A stretch of DNA of 64,000 bases from positions 4,735,276 to 4,799,275 of the forward strand of contig NZ_CP132480.1 in assembly GCF_030770395.1 (NCBI RefSeq), written 5' to 3'. Origin of the DNA: Telluria beijingensis. GTDB taxonomy: Bacteria > Pseudomonadota > Gammaproteobacteria > Burkholderiales > Burkholderiaceae_D. Below the pieces are notes generated by a model that was given only the letters and a program-made list of their open reading frames with translations, was not told the DNA's origin and searched no databases. Made by a program: the position numbers and the translations under genes. Below are positions 42,967-51,363 of this stretch, piece after piece (within the stretch, counting starts at the first letter, position 1; every line of letters begins with the position of its first letter).

Positions 42967-43757
42967 CGCGGTCCGTCATGCCTCCACCACCGCCGCGCGA
43001 CGTCAAGACCTGGCTGGTGCTCGCTGGCCTGGCGGCGCTGGTGGTAGCCAGCTTCGCCTCGCTGCCGCTGCAGTGGAGCGCCTTCCTCACCGCCGAGGCG
43101 ATCGATTCGGCGCGCGAATTCCTGGCCGGTTTCGCGCCGCCCGAAACCGCGACGCCGTTCCTGCAAAAAACGCTGGTCGCGCTGTGGGAGACGCTGGCCA
43201 TGTCGGCCATCGGCACCCTGCTGGCCGCCATCGTCGGCCTGCCGCTGGCGCTGGCCGGGGCCGGGCGCCTGGGCCTGGTCGCACGCGGCGTCACGCGCCT
43301 GGTGCTCAATGTGCTGCGCTCGATCCCCGAGCTGGTATGGGCCGCGGTGCTGCTGGTGCTGGCCGGCCTGGGGCCGATGGCCGGCACCATGGCGCTGGCC
43401 GCGCATACGGCCGGGGTGCTGGGACGCCTGTTCGCCGACGCCCTGGAAAACGTCGAGCCGCACGCCGAGCAGACGCTGCGCACCAACGGCGCGCGGCCGC
43501 TGGCGGCCTTCCTGTACGCTACGCTGCCCCAGGCGCTGCCGCAGATGCTGTCGTACACGCTGTACCGCTGGGAGAACAATATCCGCGCGGCGGCGGTGCT
43601 GGGCGTGGTCGGGGCCGGGGGCCTGGGCCAGATGCTGAAGTACCACCTGTCGCTGTTCCAGATGCCCAGCGCGGCCACCGTGGTGATCGCGATGCTGGTG
43701 CTGGTGGCGCTGGTCGATGCCGCCAGCTATGCGCTGCGGCGCGCCCTGACCCGTTAA
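42963..43757 (+). CDS. PhnE-type ABC transporter permease 2
   Basis: The 264-residue protein is a second PhnE-like permease, homologous to its upstream neighbour. It has six helices, the coupling loop LRTNGARPLAAFLYATLPQA (about 173-192) and YRWENNIRAAAVLGVVGAGG. The start MTRSVMPPPPPRD contains a proline run, so the second Met is an alternative start. Paired permease genes are a known pattern for phosphonate-family transporters. It ends the transporter genes; the next ATPase begins 11 bases later. Confidence 0.88.
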   Translation: MTRSVMPPPPPRDVKTWLVLAGLAALVVASFASLPLQWSAFLTAEAIDSAREFLAGFAPPETATPFLQKTLVALWETLAMSAIGTLLAAIVGLPLALAGAGRLGLVARGVTRLVLNVLRSIPELVWAAVLLVLAGLGPMAGTMALAAHTAGVLGRLFADALENVEPHAEQTLRTNGARPLAAFLYATLPQALPQMLSYTLYRWENNIRAAAVLGVVGAGGLGQMLKYHLSLFQMPSAATVVIAMLVLVALVDAASYALRRALTR

Positions 43758-43768
43758 TCCTTTTCCGC

Positions 43769-44413
43769 ATGCTCGAACTCGACCAGCTCACCAAATCGTA
43801 TGGCGGCCGCACGGTGCTGTCGCAACTCTCGCATGTGTTCAAGGCCGGCGAATTCGTGGCGATCATGGGCGAATCCGGGGTCGGCAAATCGACGCTATTG
43901 AACCTGATCGCGGGCCTCGACACGCCGGACAGCGGCCAGGTGATCGTCGACGGCACGCCAATCTCGCGCCTGGACGACGATGCCGCCACCCGCCTGCGGC
44001 GCACCCGCATGGGCTTCATCTTCCAGGCCTTCCACGTGCTGCCGCACCTGACGCTGCGCCAGAACGTGGCGCTGCCGCTGCTGCTCAACAAGGCGCCGGG
44101 CGAGCGCGCCGACGCCATGCTGGACGCCGTCGGCCTGCACGGCCGGGGCGGCGATTTCCCGCGCCAGCTATCGGGCGGCGAACTGCAGCGGGTGGCGATC
44201 GCGCGCGCCCTGGTGCACCGTCCGGCCCTGCTGCTGGCCGATGAACCGACCGGCAACCTCGACCCGGAAACGGCCGAGAGCATCCTCCAACTGCTGCGCC
44301 AGGAAACCCGCGCCCACGGCGCCGGCGCCATCATGGTGACCCACTCGCATGCCGCGGCCGCCATGGCCGACAAGGTGTTGCTACTGACGCATTCCGGCCT
44401 GAAATTGGCATAA
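43769..44413 (+). CDS. LolD/MacB-type ABC ATPase, partner unknown
   Basis: A 214-residue ABC ATPase with Walker A GESGVGKSTLLNLIAG (about 34-49), the Q-loop FIFQAFHVLPHLT, signature LSGGELQRVAIARAL (about 133-147) and Walker B LLLADEPTGNLDPETA. The FxFQxFxLLPxLT and TGNLD patterns are typical of LolD, FtsE and MacB-type extrusion ATPases rather than of PhnC. It is placed 11 bases after the second permease, but its class does not match that transporter, and no MacB/FtsX-type permease is adjacent. It may act with a partner encoded elsewhere. Confidence 0.85.
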   Translation: MLELDQLTKSYGGRTVLSQLSHVFKAGEFVAIMGESGVGKSTLLNLIAGLDTPDSGQVIVDGTPISRLDDDAATRLRRTRMGFIFQAFHVLPHLTLRQNVALPLLLNKAPGERADAMLDAVGLHGRGGDFPRQLSGGELQRVAIARALVHRPALLLADEPTGNLDPETAESILQLLRQETRAHGAGAIMVTHSHAAAAMADKVLLLTHSGLKLA

Positions 44414-44600
44414 ATTCCTGGAAGAAACGCGCAGTTAAGGCATTTTTAGTTAAATTTCGCGAATCGTGCGCAACATAATCGTAGTAATATCACAACGACC
44501 CGCCGCGATAAGCCTTCAGGAGTGCTTGTAAAAACAGGCAGGGCCATTTCCAGAACCAGTCGATCTGTCTTGAATCATGTTTTCATATTGGAGAAACGAC

Positions 44601-44891
44601 ATGAGCGTCCGACAGAAAAAACAGGAAATGCTCGATGCCATGCATCGAGCGCGCGCCCTCGAGCCATCGAGTTTTGTGCCCAACAAATTGCTCGATACAT
44701 TAATCGAGCGTATGCAACTGAAAAACGATGCGGAACTGTGCCGCATCCTTGAAGTGCAGCCGCCGATCATCAGCAAGATCCGCCACCGCAAATTGAATGT
44801 CGGCGCGACGATCCTGCTGCGCATGCACGAGAAATCGAATATCCCGATCCGCGAGCTGAAAGAGCTGACCAGCGCATCGGCCGTCCATTAG
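44601..44891 (+). CDS. Small helix-turn-helix protein
   Basis: A 96-residue protein with a Cro/CI-like helix-turn-helix (about 38-72: KNDAELCRILEVQPPIISKI), in which LCRILEVQPPIISKIRHRKL is the helix-turn-helix core. The N-terminal 30 residues are charged (SVRQKKQEMLDAMHRARALE). It probably binds DNA as a small regulator. GGAG precedes the ATG by eight bases. It lacks neighbours in the same direction, so its target is unknown, but the long 187-base upstream space, A+T-rich near 44440-44500, suggests its own promoter. Its 3' end converges on the histone-like gene 17 bases away. Confidence 0.7.
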   Translation: MSVRQKKQEMLDAMHRARALEPSSFVPNKLLDTLIERMQLKNDAELCRILEVQPPIISKIRHRKLNVGATILLRMHEKSNIPIRELKELTSASAVH

Positions 44892-44908
44892 CGCCGCATC
44901 GGCCGAGT

Positions 44909-45361
44909 TCACCCCTGGGCCGGCGGCCGCCCGGTCTTGAGCTGAGGCAGCGCCGCCAGCACACCCTGCAGGGTGGCCACGTCGAGCTGGCCCAGCAGGG
45001 CCACGCCAATGCGCAGCAATTCACTCTTCTTGACGTCGATGCCGGCACGCAGGCAGGCCTGCTTGACCTCGAGCAGCACCGCGTATTCCGGCTCGGGCAT
45101 GGTGAAACTGTCGCGCACCAGCACCGGACGCGCGTCCTGGAACGGCGCGCGCTCCAGCGCTGGCGTGCGCGCCGCAGGCTTGCCGGCTGCCTTGGACATG
45201 GGCTTCCTGGCGAGCGCCTTCGCGGCCGTCTTGACCGCGGTCTTGAGTCCCGCCCTGGTCGGCGCTGCCTTGGCCGGAACGGACCTGGTCGCGGTCTTCT
45301 TGACCGGCCTGGCCTTGCTTGCCACCTTTGGTTCGGGCGCGGCGGCTGGCTTGCGTGGCAT
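44909..45361 (-). CDS. Histone H1-like Lys/Ala-rich protein with conserved C-terminal domain
   Basis: The 150-residue protein has an N-terminal half (about 1-68) rich in Lys, Ala, Pro and Arg (KARPVKKTATRSVPAKAAPT), like bacterial histone-H1/AlgP-type tails that bind nucleic acid. The C-terminal half (about 85-145, VLLEVKQACLRAGIDVKKSE and LLRIGVALL) is a compact helical domain that I do not recognise but that is not low-complexity. GGAG precedes the ATG by five bases. It may bind DNA or RNA; the C-terminal domain suggests a partner-binding function. It diverges from the AI-2E gene. Confidence 0.65.
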   Translation of the reverse strand: MPRKPAAAPEPKVASKARPVKKTATRSVPAKAAPTRAGLKTAVKTAAKALARKPMSKAAGKPAARTPALERAPFQDARPVLVRDSFTMPEPEYAVLLEVKQACLRAGIDVKKSELLRIGVALLGQLDVATLQGVLAALPQLKTGRPPAQG

Positions 45362-45637
45362 GTGTGCTCCATCACTGAAAGGGCAAACAATATAAACGAT
45401 TTATCCCGCTTTCGGTAGGGATGCGTACATACTGCGCGCGATTGCCATCGGTGACGCGAATCGGTGTCACAATACCATCTTCACTCGGACTCGCTTCGGT
45501 TTTATCGAAGTAATGATTCGGTAAACTCCGCTTTTATGGGAAAGCAACCTGTATTATTCTTTCGAGCGGACAACTCTGCTGTAAACTCTGCACGACGTAG
45601 TATTTTTTGAGGAAAACGTGATTCGATCCGGGCCAGT

Positions 45638-46744
45638 ATGCGCAACAAAGCTCATTTGATCTTGCCGGTGGTGTTCGCCGCCGCCCTGGCTTTCCTGTTG
45701 CAACACTTTCTCGGCTCGATCGCCTGGGCCGGCCTGCTGGCGGTGATCACCTGGCCGCTGCACCAGCGCCTGCTGCGGCGCGGCTGGGCGCCGCTGGCCA
45801 GCGCCAGCTTCATGCTGCTGCTGCTGATCGTCAGCTTCGTCGGACCGTCGGTGCTGCTGTTCCATACCCTCACCTACGAGCTGGCCAGCCTGCAGCGCCT
45901 CCTGATCAGCTTCAACCAGACCGGCGTCCCGGTTCCCGACTGGCTGGCCAACCTGCCGCTGGTGGCCGAACCGGCCGTCAAGTGGTGGCTCGAGCATCTC
46001 GCCGTGCCGGGCGGCCTCAATGCGCTGGTGCGCACCACGGTGGGCGACTTCATGCCGCACCTGACCGATACCGCGCGGGTGTGGGGATCGACCATCCTGG
46101 CCAATGCCCTGTATTTATTCCTGACCCTGCTGACCCTGTTCGTGCTGTACCTGCACGGCGCCGCCGTGCTGCACTACCTCGACCGCGCCGGCGCGCGCCT
46201 GCTGCCCGACCAGTACGGCAAGCTGCGGCGCGTGCTGCCGCTGTCGGTGCGCGGCACCGCACTGGGCCTGGGCTCGATCGCGATCCTGGAAGGCATCGTG
46301 CTGGGCGTGGCCTACTGGGTGGCCGGCGCGCCGGCCCCGGTGCTGCTGGGCGTGATCACCGGCTACCTGGCCCTGATCCCGGGCGGCGCGCCGCTGTCGT
46401 TCACGATGGTCTCGCTGCTGCTGTTCGGCCAGGGCCATTCGGCCGAGGCACTCGGCCTGTTCACCTGGGGCGCGGTCGAGCTGTTCCTGGTCGACAAATT
46501 CATCCGCCCGAAACTGATCGGTCAGCGCGTCAACCTGCCCTTCCTGGCGGTGCTGTTCGGCCTGCTGGGCGGCGTCTCGACGCTGGGCGTGATCGGCCTG
46601 TTCGTCGGGCCGCTGATGATGGCGATCCTGTTCGGCTGGCTGCGCGACGAGCCGCCGGGCACCGCCCATCTGGTATCGCCGGTCGTCCCACAGCCGCTGG
46701 TCCAGCCGGTCGCCGAGTCAGGCGACACCGAGCGGACTCGCTAG
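45638..46744 (+). CDS. AI-2E family transporter
   Basis: A 368-residue inner-membrane protein with about seven or eight helices in the AI-2E/UPF0118 pattern: two N-terminal helices, a soluble segment (about 90-150) and the C-terminal helices with GYLALIPGGAPLSF (about 245-258) and IRPKLIGQRVNLPFLAVLFG (about 289-308). Members export quorum-sensing lactones or exchange sodium and protons; the substrate here is not known. The ATG is the first possible start after an in-frame TGA. No clear ribosome site is next to it. Its 3' end overlaps the convergent Ppx/GppA gene by 27 bases. Confidence 0.88.
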   Translation: MRNKAHLILPVVFAAALAFLLQHFLGSIAWAGLLAVITWPLHQRLLRRGWAPLASASFMLLLLIVSFVGPSVLLFHTLTYELASLQRLLISFNQTGVPVPDWLANLPLVAEPAVKWWLEHLAVPGGLNALVRTTVGDFMPHLTDTARVWGSTILANALYLFLTLLTLFVLYLHGAAVLHYLDRAGARLLPDQYGKLRRVLPLSVRGTALGLGSIAILEGIVLGVAYWVAGAPAPVLLGVITGYLALIPGGAPLSFTMVSLLLFGQGHSAEALGLFTWGAVELFLVDKFIRPKLIGQRVNLPFLAVLFGLLGGVSTLGVIGLFVGPLMMAILFGWLRDEPPGTAHLVSPVVPQPLVQPVAESGDTERTR

Positions 46745-47680
46745 CGCATTCACCGCCACGGCGCGCTGGTGCAGGTCCCACAGCGCGCCCACGCGCAGGC
46801 CGGCATTCACCGCGACCAGCGCGGCGATGTCGAGTTCTTCCATCAATCCGATCAAGATCGCCAGCCCGCCCGGCAGGTGCGAGACCCTTTCGGCCGCCGC
46901 ATGGGCCAGCCGCACCCGCGCCACGTGGCCATGCGCGATGAAGTTCGCGCGCAGGCGTTCGAGGCCGGCGCGCGACAGCTGTCCTTCCGGCTCGCCCTGC
47001 AGTTGCGCAATCTCGGCCAGCGCGCGCACCGTGCCGCAGGCGCCATATACCAGTTGCCAGCGCTGCGCGCCCAGCCTGGCCTCGGCGAAGCGGCTGCGGC
47101 TCGAGCGCACCGCGGCATCGAAGGCGGCGGCGTCCAGGTTGCCGTCGGCGAAGAAGGTCAGGCTCTGGCGCACCGCGCCGATGGCGAACGACTCGATGCG
47201 CCGGATCGCGGCGCCCTGGCCCAGCACCAGTTCGGTCGCGCCGCTGCCGATGTCCACCACCAGCCGCGGCCCGTCGTCGTGCGCGCCCAGCGTGGTCGCC
47301 ACGCCCAGGTAGACCAGGCGCCCGACTTCGTCACCGGCGATGATCTCGATCGGCCGCCCCAGGGCCTTGCCGGCTGCGGGCAGGAATAGCGCCGCATTGC
47401 GCGCCATGCGCAGGGCCGAGGTCGCAACCACGCGGACCGCCTGCGGACGCCAGGCGTCGAGCACACCGCGAAACGCATCGAGACAGGCCAGCGCGCGGCG
47501 CATGGCCGCCGTGCACAGCATGCCGTCCTCGTCGAGCGTCGCAGCCAGCCGCACCGGCTCGGCCAGCGTCGCGACCAGGTGCAGGGCGCCGTCCTCGAAG
47601 CGCCCGACGTGCAGGCGGAAACTGTCGGAGCCGAGCTCGACAGCGGCGTAGATGGGTGATTCGGTATCGGAAGCGTGCAT
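46718..47680 (-). CDS. Ppx/GppA family phosphatase
   Basis: The 320-residue protein has the ASKHA-fold Ppx/GppA core: VELGSDSFRLHVGRF near the start, the phosphate-binding LVVDIGSGATELVLG (about 136-150) and VYGACGTVRALAEIA. It is shorter than E. coli Ppx or GppA and lacks the C-terminal HD domain, which makes it a one-module exopolyphosphatase or pppGpp phosphatase. The start MHASDTES at 47680 was chosen over an upstream in-frame ATG (47722), because AGG precedes it and similarity begins there. It is convergent with the AI-2E gene. The exact substrate cannot be determined. Confidence 0.85.
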   Translation of the reverse strand: MHASDTESPIYAAVELGSDSFRLHVGRFEDGALHLVATLAEPVRLAATLDEDGMLCTAAMRRALACLDAFRGVLDAWRPQAVRVVATSALRMARNAALFLPAAGKALGRPIEIIAGDEVGRLVYLGVATTLGAHDDGPRLVVDIGSGATELVLGQGAAIRRIESFAIGAVRQSLTFFADGNLDAAAFDAAVRSSRSRFAEARLGAQRWQLVYGACGTVRALAEIAQLQGEPEGQLSRAGLERLRANFIAHGHVARVRLAHAAAERVSHLPGGLAILIGLMEELDIAALVAVNAGLRVGALWDLHQRAVAVNALASPLGVA

Positions 47681-47780
47681 GACCTGTCCATGTGAACAGG
47701 CGGCAGGATAAGCCCCGGGCATGACAGGCGCGTGACCTGTCGAAACCCGCCAGCGCCCTCTCTCCCCTATGGCAGAGCGG

Positions 47781-48965
47781 TCACACCTCGGCTGCGGCTT
47801 CGCTGGCCTGGGCCACGCGGTTGCGCCCGCCCTCCTTGGCCTGGCGCAAGGCCTCGTCGGCGCGCTGAAACAGGGTCGTGGTGCTGTCCTCGGGGCGGAT
47901 GGTGGTGACGCCGAAGCTGGCGGTCAGCTTGATCATCGCGCGCTCGCTCTTGACCGGGGTCGACTCGATCGCGGCGCGGATGCGCTCGGCCACCAGCGCC
48001 GCTTCCGCCAGGTTGGTGCGCGGCAGCAGCAGCGCGAACTCGACCCCGACCACGCGACCCAGCTGGTCGCTGTCGCGCAGCTGGCGTCGGCACAGCTCGA
48101 CGATCTGGCGCAGCACGACGTCGCCCGCCGGATGGCCGTAGCTGTCGTTGACGCGCTTGAAGCCGTCCGGGTCGAACACGACCAGCGCGGTCGGCAATCC
48201 GGGGCGACGGGCCAGCGCCATCCACGGCGCCAGCAGCTGAAAGAAGCCGCGCCGGTTCGGCGCATCGGTCAGCGGATCGACGATCTCGGCGCGCTCGAGC
48301 GCGTCCTGCAGGCGCTCGCGGGTCAGCAGCAGCACGCCGAAGGCATTGCCGAGCATGAGCAGGTACAGGGCGCCGCTGGAGAGCTGGCCCAGCAGCTCGC
48401 TGGTGAGCCAGCCCCAGCCGCCCGGGAGCAGCAGCACCGACAGGCCGCGTGAGGCCACCACCAGGGCCAGCGCCATGCTGGCCAGCGCCAGGAAGCGCTG
48501 CAGCAGGCTGGCGTCACGCCAGCGCCAGCCGAGCGCCAGCGCGCCCGAAAAATAGAAGCCGCCCAGCAGCAGCGAGGCCGCGACCGCGCGCAAGCCTTCT
48601 TCGTCGACCAGGTAGCACAGGAAGAACGCGAGGATCGCCAGGCCGCCGACCACCATGGTCGGGGTGCGCCAGGCGCGCCGGCGCGCGGCTTCCCACGAGG
48701 CGCCGCCCTCCACCGCCACGCCGGCGAACAGCAGCGCATAGCCGACCGGCACCGAAATCGGGGACGGCACCACGCCGGCGTCGCCCAGGGCCAGCAATAG
48801 CCATGCGCCGCCCTGGATCTGTTTCGACAGGCTCCACAGCACCAGCGCCGGCGAGCGGGTCGGTCCGTGGTTGAAGAAGGTCAGCAGCGCGCACAGGGTC
48901 AGGTTGCCCAATGCCAGTACCAGGACCATGGTCGACGCGTCTAGCATCATTGTGTCAGTACTCAT
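47781..48965 (-). CDS. Membrane GGDEF-domain protein with degenerate motif
   Basis: A 394-residue protein with about six to seven membrane helices (to about residue 215) and a C-terminal GGDEF domain (about 225-385). The domain start DPLTDAPNRRGF and the metal/GTP region VVFDPDGFKRVNDSYGHPAGD are present, but the A-site motif reads VVGVEF (about 305-310) instead of GG(D/E)EF. The first glycine and the third residue are both changed, which should abolish diguanylate cyclase activity; it may instead bind GTP or c-di-GMP as a receptor. The gene overlaps the upstream hypothetical gene by 11 bases. Confidence 0.88.
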   Translation of the reverse strand: MSTDTMMLDASTMVLVLALGNLTLCALLTFFNHGPTRSPALVLWSLSKQIQGGAWLLLALGDAGVVPSPISVPVGYALLFAGVAVEGGASWEAARRRAWRTPTMVVGGLAILAFFLCYLVDEEGLRAVAASLLLGGFYFSGALALGWRWRDASLLQRFLALASMALALVVASRGLSVLLLPGGWGWLTSELLGQLSSGALYLLMLGNAFGVLLLTRERLQDALERAEIVDPLTDAPNRRGFFQLLAPWMALARRPGLPTALVVFDPDGFKRVNDSYGHPAGDVVLRQIVELCRRQLRDSDQLGRVVGVEFALLLPRTNLAEAALVAERIRAAIESTPVKSERAMIKLTASFGVTTIRPEDSTTTLFQRADEALRQAKEGGRNRVAQASEAAAEV

Positions 48966-49230
48966 GTTCGACGTTCAGGGTGCCGTCGCCGACCTTGCTG
49001 GCCCAGGCGCGGATGAAATAATCCCGCTCCGCGTCCAGGGGCGGTTCGTGCCAGAACACGATCAGGGTGCCCTTGTGATCGTGAATCTGGGTCACTTTCT
49101 CGACAAAGCCGCCCTGGCCCGCCGCATCCGCCAGCGCCATCGCGTAGCCATACACGCGCTGCAGCCGCTCGAGCCGGTCGGGCTCGGACATGCCATTGGT
49201 CGCCGTCATGGTGGGATGGTCCAGGAACAT
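48955..49230 (-). CDS. Conserved hypothetical protein, 91 residues
   Basis: A small acidic soluble protein. It contains the segments LERLQRVYGYAMALADAAGQ and TLIVFWHEPPLDAERDYFIR, and nothing resembling a known active site. GGAG precedes the ATG by five bases. It overlaps the start of the degenerate GGDEF gene by 11 bases, so the two are translationally coupled; it may be a partner of that membrane protein. I do not recognise the family. Confidence 0.6.
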   Translation of the reverse strand: MFLDHPTMTATNGMSEPDRLERLQRVYGYAMALADAAGQGGFVEKVTQIHDHKGTLIVFWHEPPLDAERDYFIRAWASKVGDGTLNVEHEY

Positions 49231-49327
49231 GGGGTCTCCGTCGAAGAGGCCAGCTTATCAGAAGAAGATGCTTTGCAACAAGCCAGCTCTGCCGCTCCGA
49301 CGTTGCTCCCGGACATCAACCGCTGGA

Positions 49328-49960
49328 TTAACCTGCGAAGCGGTTGAACACCTCGCGCGCGGCCAGGCCGCCACCGCCGATCAGCACGGCGAAATACAGC
49401 ATGGTCAGCACATTGCTGATATGGCCCAGCAGGATGCACAGGCCGTCGCGCTGCAGCAGGCCGATGGCGAGGAACAGGATGGCCACCGCCGGGAAGGTAT
49501 TGCTGAACGGGATCAGGCCGAACGGCATCATCAGCAACACGGCGCCCAGGATCAGGGCCGCGTTGTTGAAGAAGGCGACCGGGCCTTCGGCCACCAGCCA
49601 CTGGATGCGGTTCGGACGGCTGACGCGCTCGAGCTTCTTGAGCCAGGACAGCGCCTTGCGCAGCAGCGGGCGCAGCTTGCGGGTGCCGATCACGCGGTGC
49701 GACAGCTTCGACGGGATCCACAGGTCGCGCCCGAACAGGCGGCTGACGCTGATCAACAGGATGGCGGCGCCGAACACGGTGCTGACGCCGGGGATCGAGA
49801 TCGGGATCAGGAATACCAGGGTCAGCAGGGTAACCAGGATCAGCAAGCCGTCGTTGCCGACGCGGTGGATCAATTCGCTGAGCGTGATGCCGGTGCGCGG
49901 CATGTCGCGGACCAGCGAGCGCAGGCGCTGGGAAACTGGTTCATTGTAGATGGTGTTCAT
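49328..49960 (-). CDS. ExoD-family exopolysaccharide synthesis protein
   Basis: The 210-residue membrane protein has the ExoD pattern: a basic N-terminal segment (LSELIHRVGNDGLLILVTLL), helices at about 38-70, 125-150, 153-170 and 178-205, and the motif FNNAALILGAVLLMMPFGLIPFSN, here in parts near 129-152. ExoD was first linked to exopolysaccharide synthesis and alkaline tolerance in rhizobia; its mechanism is unknown. It stands alone on the minus strand with 98 bases of separation from the hypothetical gene. Confidence 0.88.
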   Translation of the reverse strand: MNTIYNEPVSQRLRSLVRDMPRTGITLSELIHRVGNDGLLILVTLLTLVFLIPISIPGVSTVFGAAILLISVSRLFGRDLWIPSKLSHRVIGTRKLRPLLRKALSWLKKLERVSRPNRIQWLVAEGPVAFFNNAALILGAVLLMMPFGLIPFSNTFPAVAILFLAIGLLQRDGLCILLGHISNVLTMLYFAVLIGGGGLAAREVFNRFAG

Positions 49961-50136
49961 GTCGTCCTGATGTCGTGAATTGTGCGGGGACGCCTGGGCC
50001 TCGCCAGTGCGTCCAAACGACAGTATAGCTGGGCAGCTGCCGCGGCGGCCCAGCTACAGGATAGAACAGCCCAACAATGCAGAAAATTACGCCCAGGCGC
50101 CCACCGCGATCCAGGCAATGGCGCCGGATGGAAGCG

Positions 50137-51237
50137 TCAGGCCGCGGCCGGATAATCGATATAGCCTTCGGACCCGCCGCCATAGTAAGTGGCGCGGTCG
50201 GGCATCGCCAGCGCGATGCCGCGTTCGAGACGTCGCACCAGGTCGGGGTTGGCGATGAACGGCTGGCCGAACGCCGCCAGGTCGATCGTGCCTTCGTCCA
50301 CCAGGCGCCGGGCCCGCTCGTTGGTCATGGCGCCGGCCAGGATCAGCGTGCCGGTATAGGCCGCGCGGAACCGGCGCAGGAAAGGCTCGCCGATCACCGG
50401 CGCGCCCAGCGCCCAGTTGTCGTTCAGGTGCACGTACACGATGCCGCGCTGCCCCAGCGCCGCCGCCAGGTGCAGGTAGGTCGCTTCGTTGGCGTCGTAG
50501 GCCGGCATGTCGAACTGGCGATTGTTCGGTGCCAGGCGCACGCCCACGCGCTCCGGCCCGATCGCGGTGGCGATGGCGTCGACCGTCTCGAGCAGGAAGC
50601 GCGCGCGGTTGTCCAGCGTACCGCCATACTGGTCGCTGCGGTCATTGAGCACGGGATTGAGAAACTGTTCGAACAGGTAGCCATTGGCGGCATGGATCTC
50701 GATGCCGTCGAAGCCGGCCGCGATTGCATTCCTGGCAGCGGCCACGAAGTCGGCCGTGACGCGCGCCACCTCGTCGGTCGCCAGCGCGCGCGGCGGGGTC
50801 GGGTCGGCAAACCCGGGACTGCCGTCTTCCAGGTACACGAAGGCCTTGTTCTTGTCGGTCCGGGCTGGCGCGGTCGTGCCAACGCTGACCGGAGCGCCGC
50901 CATCCGGCTGCAGCGAGGCGTGCGACATCCGGCCGACATGCCAGATCTGGGCGAAGATCGTGCCGCCTTCCTCGTGCACGGCATCGGTGACCAGCTTCCA
51001 GCCGGCAACCTGCTGCGCCGACCAGATCCCGGGGACGCCGATATAGCCCTGGCCCTCGGGCGACACCGGCGTGCCTTCCGACACAATCAGGCCGGCGCCA
51101 GCACGCTGGCGGTAATACAGGGCGGTGCGGCTGTCGGCCACCAGGTCGGGATTGCGCGAACGCGTCATCGGCGCCATCGCGATATGGTTCGCCAGCTTGC
51201 GCGGGCCGAGCTCATAGGGCTGGAACAACTTGGTCAA
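50137..51237 (-). CDS. Old Yellow Enzyme-family alkene reductase (NemA-like)
   Basis: The 366-residue FMN-dependent (beta/alpha)8-barrel has the family motifs IAMAPMTRSRN (about 20-30), FDGIEIHAANGYLFEQFLNP (about 165-184) with His/Asn substrate ligands, and DNRARFLLETVDAI. OYE proteins reduce activated alkenes, nitro-compounds and nitrate esters. I chose the TTG at 51237 because AAGGAG lies seven bases before it; the longer frame (to 51267) begins at another TTG without support. It diverges from the LysR gene with about 125 bases in between, which hold a TGTAG-N9-CTACA palindrome; regulation by that LysR protein is likely. Confidence 0.92.
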   Translation of the reverse strand: MTKLFQPYELGPRKLANHIAMAPMTRSRNPDLVADSRTALYYRQRAGAGLIVSEGTPVSPEGQGYIGVPGIWSAQQVAGWKLVTDAVHEEGGTIFAQIWHVGRMSHASLQPDGGAPVSVGTTAPARTDKNKAFVYLEDGSPGFADPTPPRALATDEVARVTADFVAAARNAIAAGFDGIEIHAANGYLFEQFLNPVLNDRSDQYGGTLDNRARFLLETVDAIATAIGPERVGVRLAPNNRQFDMPAYDANEATYLHLAAALGQRGIVYVHLNDNWALGAPVIGEPFLRRFRAAYTGTLILAGAMTNERARRLVDEGTIDLAAFGQPFIANPDLVRRLERGIALAMPDRATYYGGGSEGYIDYPAAA

Positions 51238-51318
51238 GACGGGACTCCTTGAAGATTGGTCGAGCAATCATTCTATGGGAGACATAAAAGCGGATAAACC
51301 GGCTCCACCTCACAACAC

Positions 51319-51337
51319 TGTAGAATCGAGAGCTACA
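51319..51337. promoter_or_regulatory. Palindromic operator candidate between OYE and LysR genes
   Basis: TGTAG and CTACA are perfect five-base arms around nine bases. It is 27 bases upstream of the lysR ATG and overlaps a TACAAT hexamer (51334-51339) that may be its -10. The spacing is wider than the usual LysR T-N11-A core, so the link to the neighbouring regulator is only suggestive. Confidence 0.4.
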
Positions 51338-51363
51338 ATTAACGCAGGAAGAAAGATATTGTC

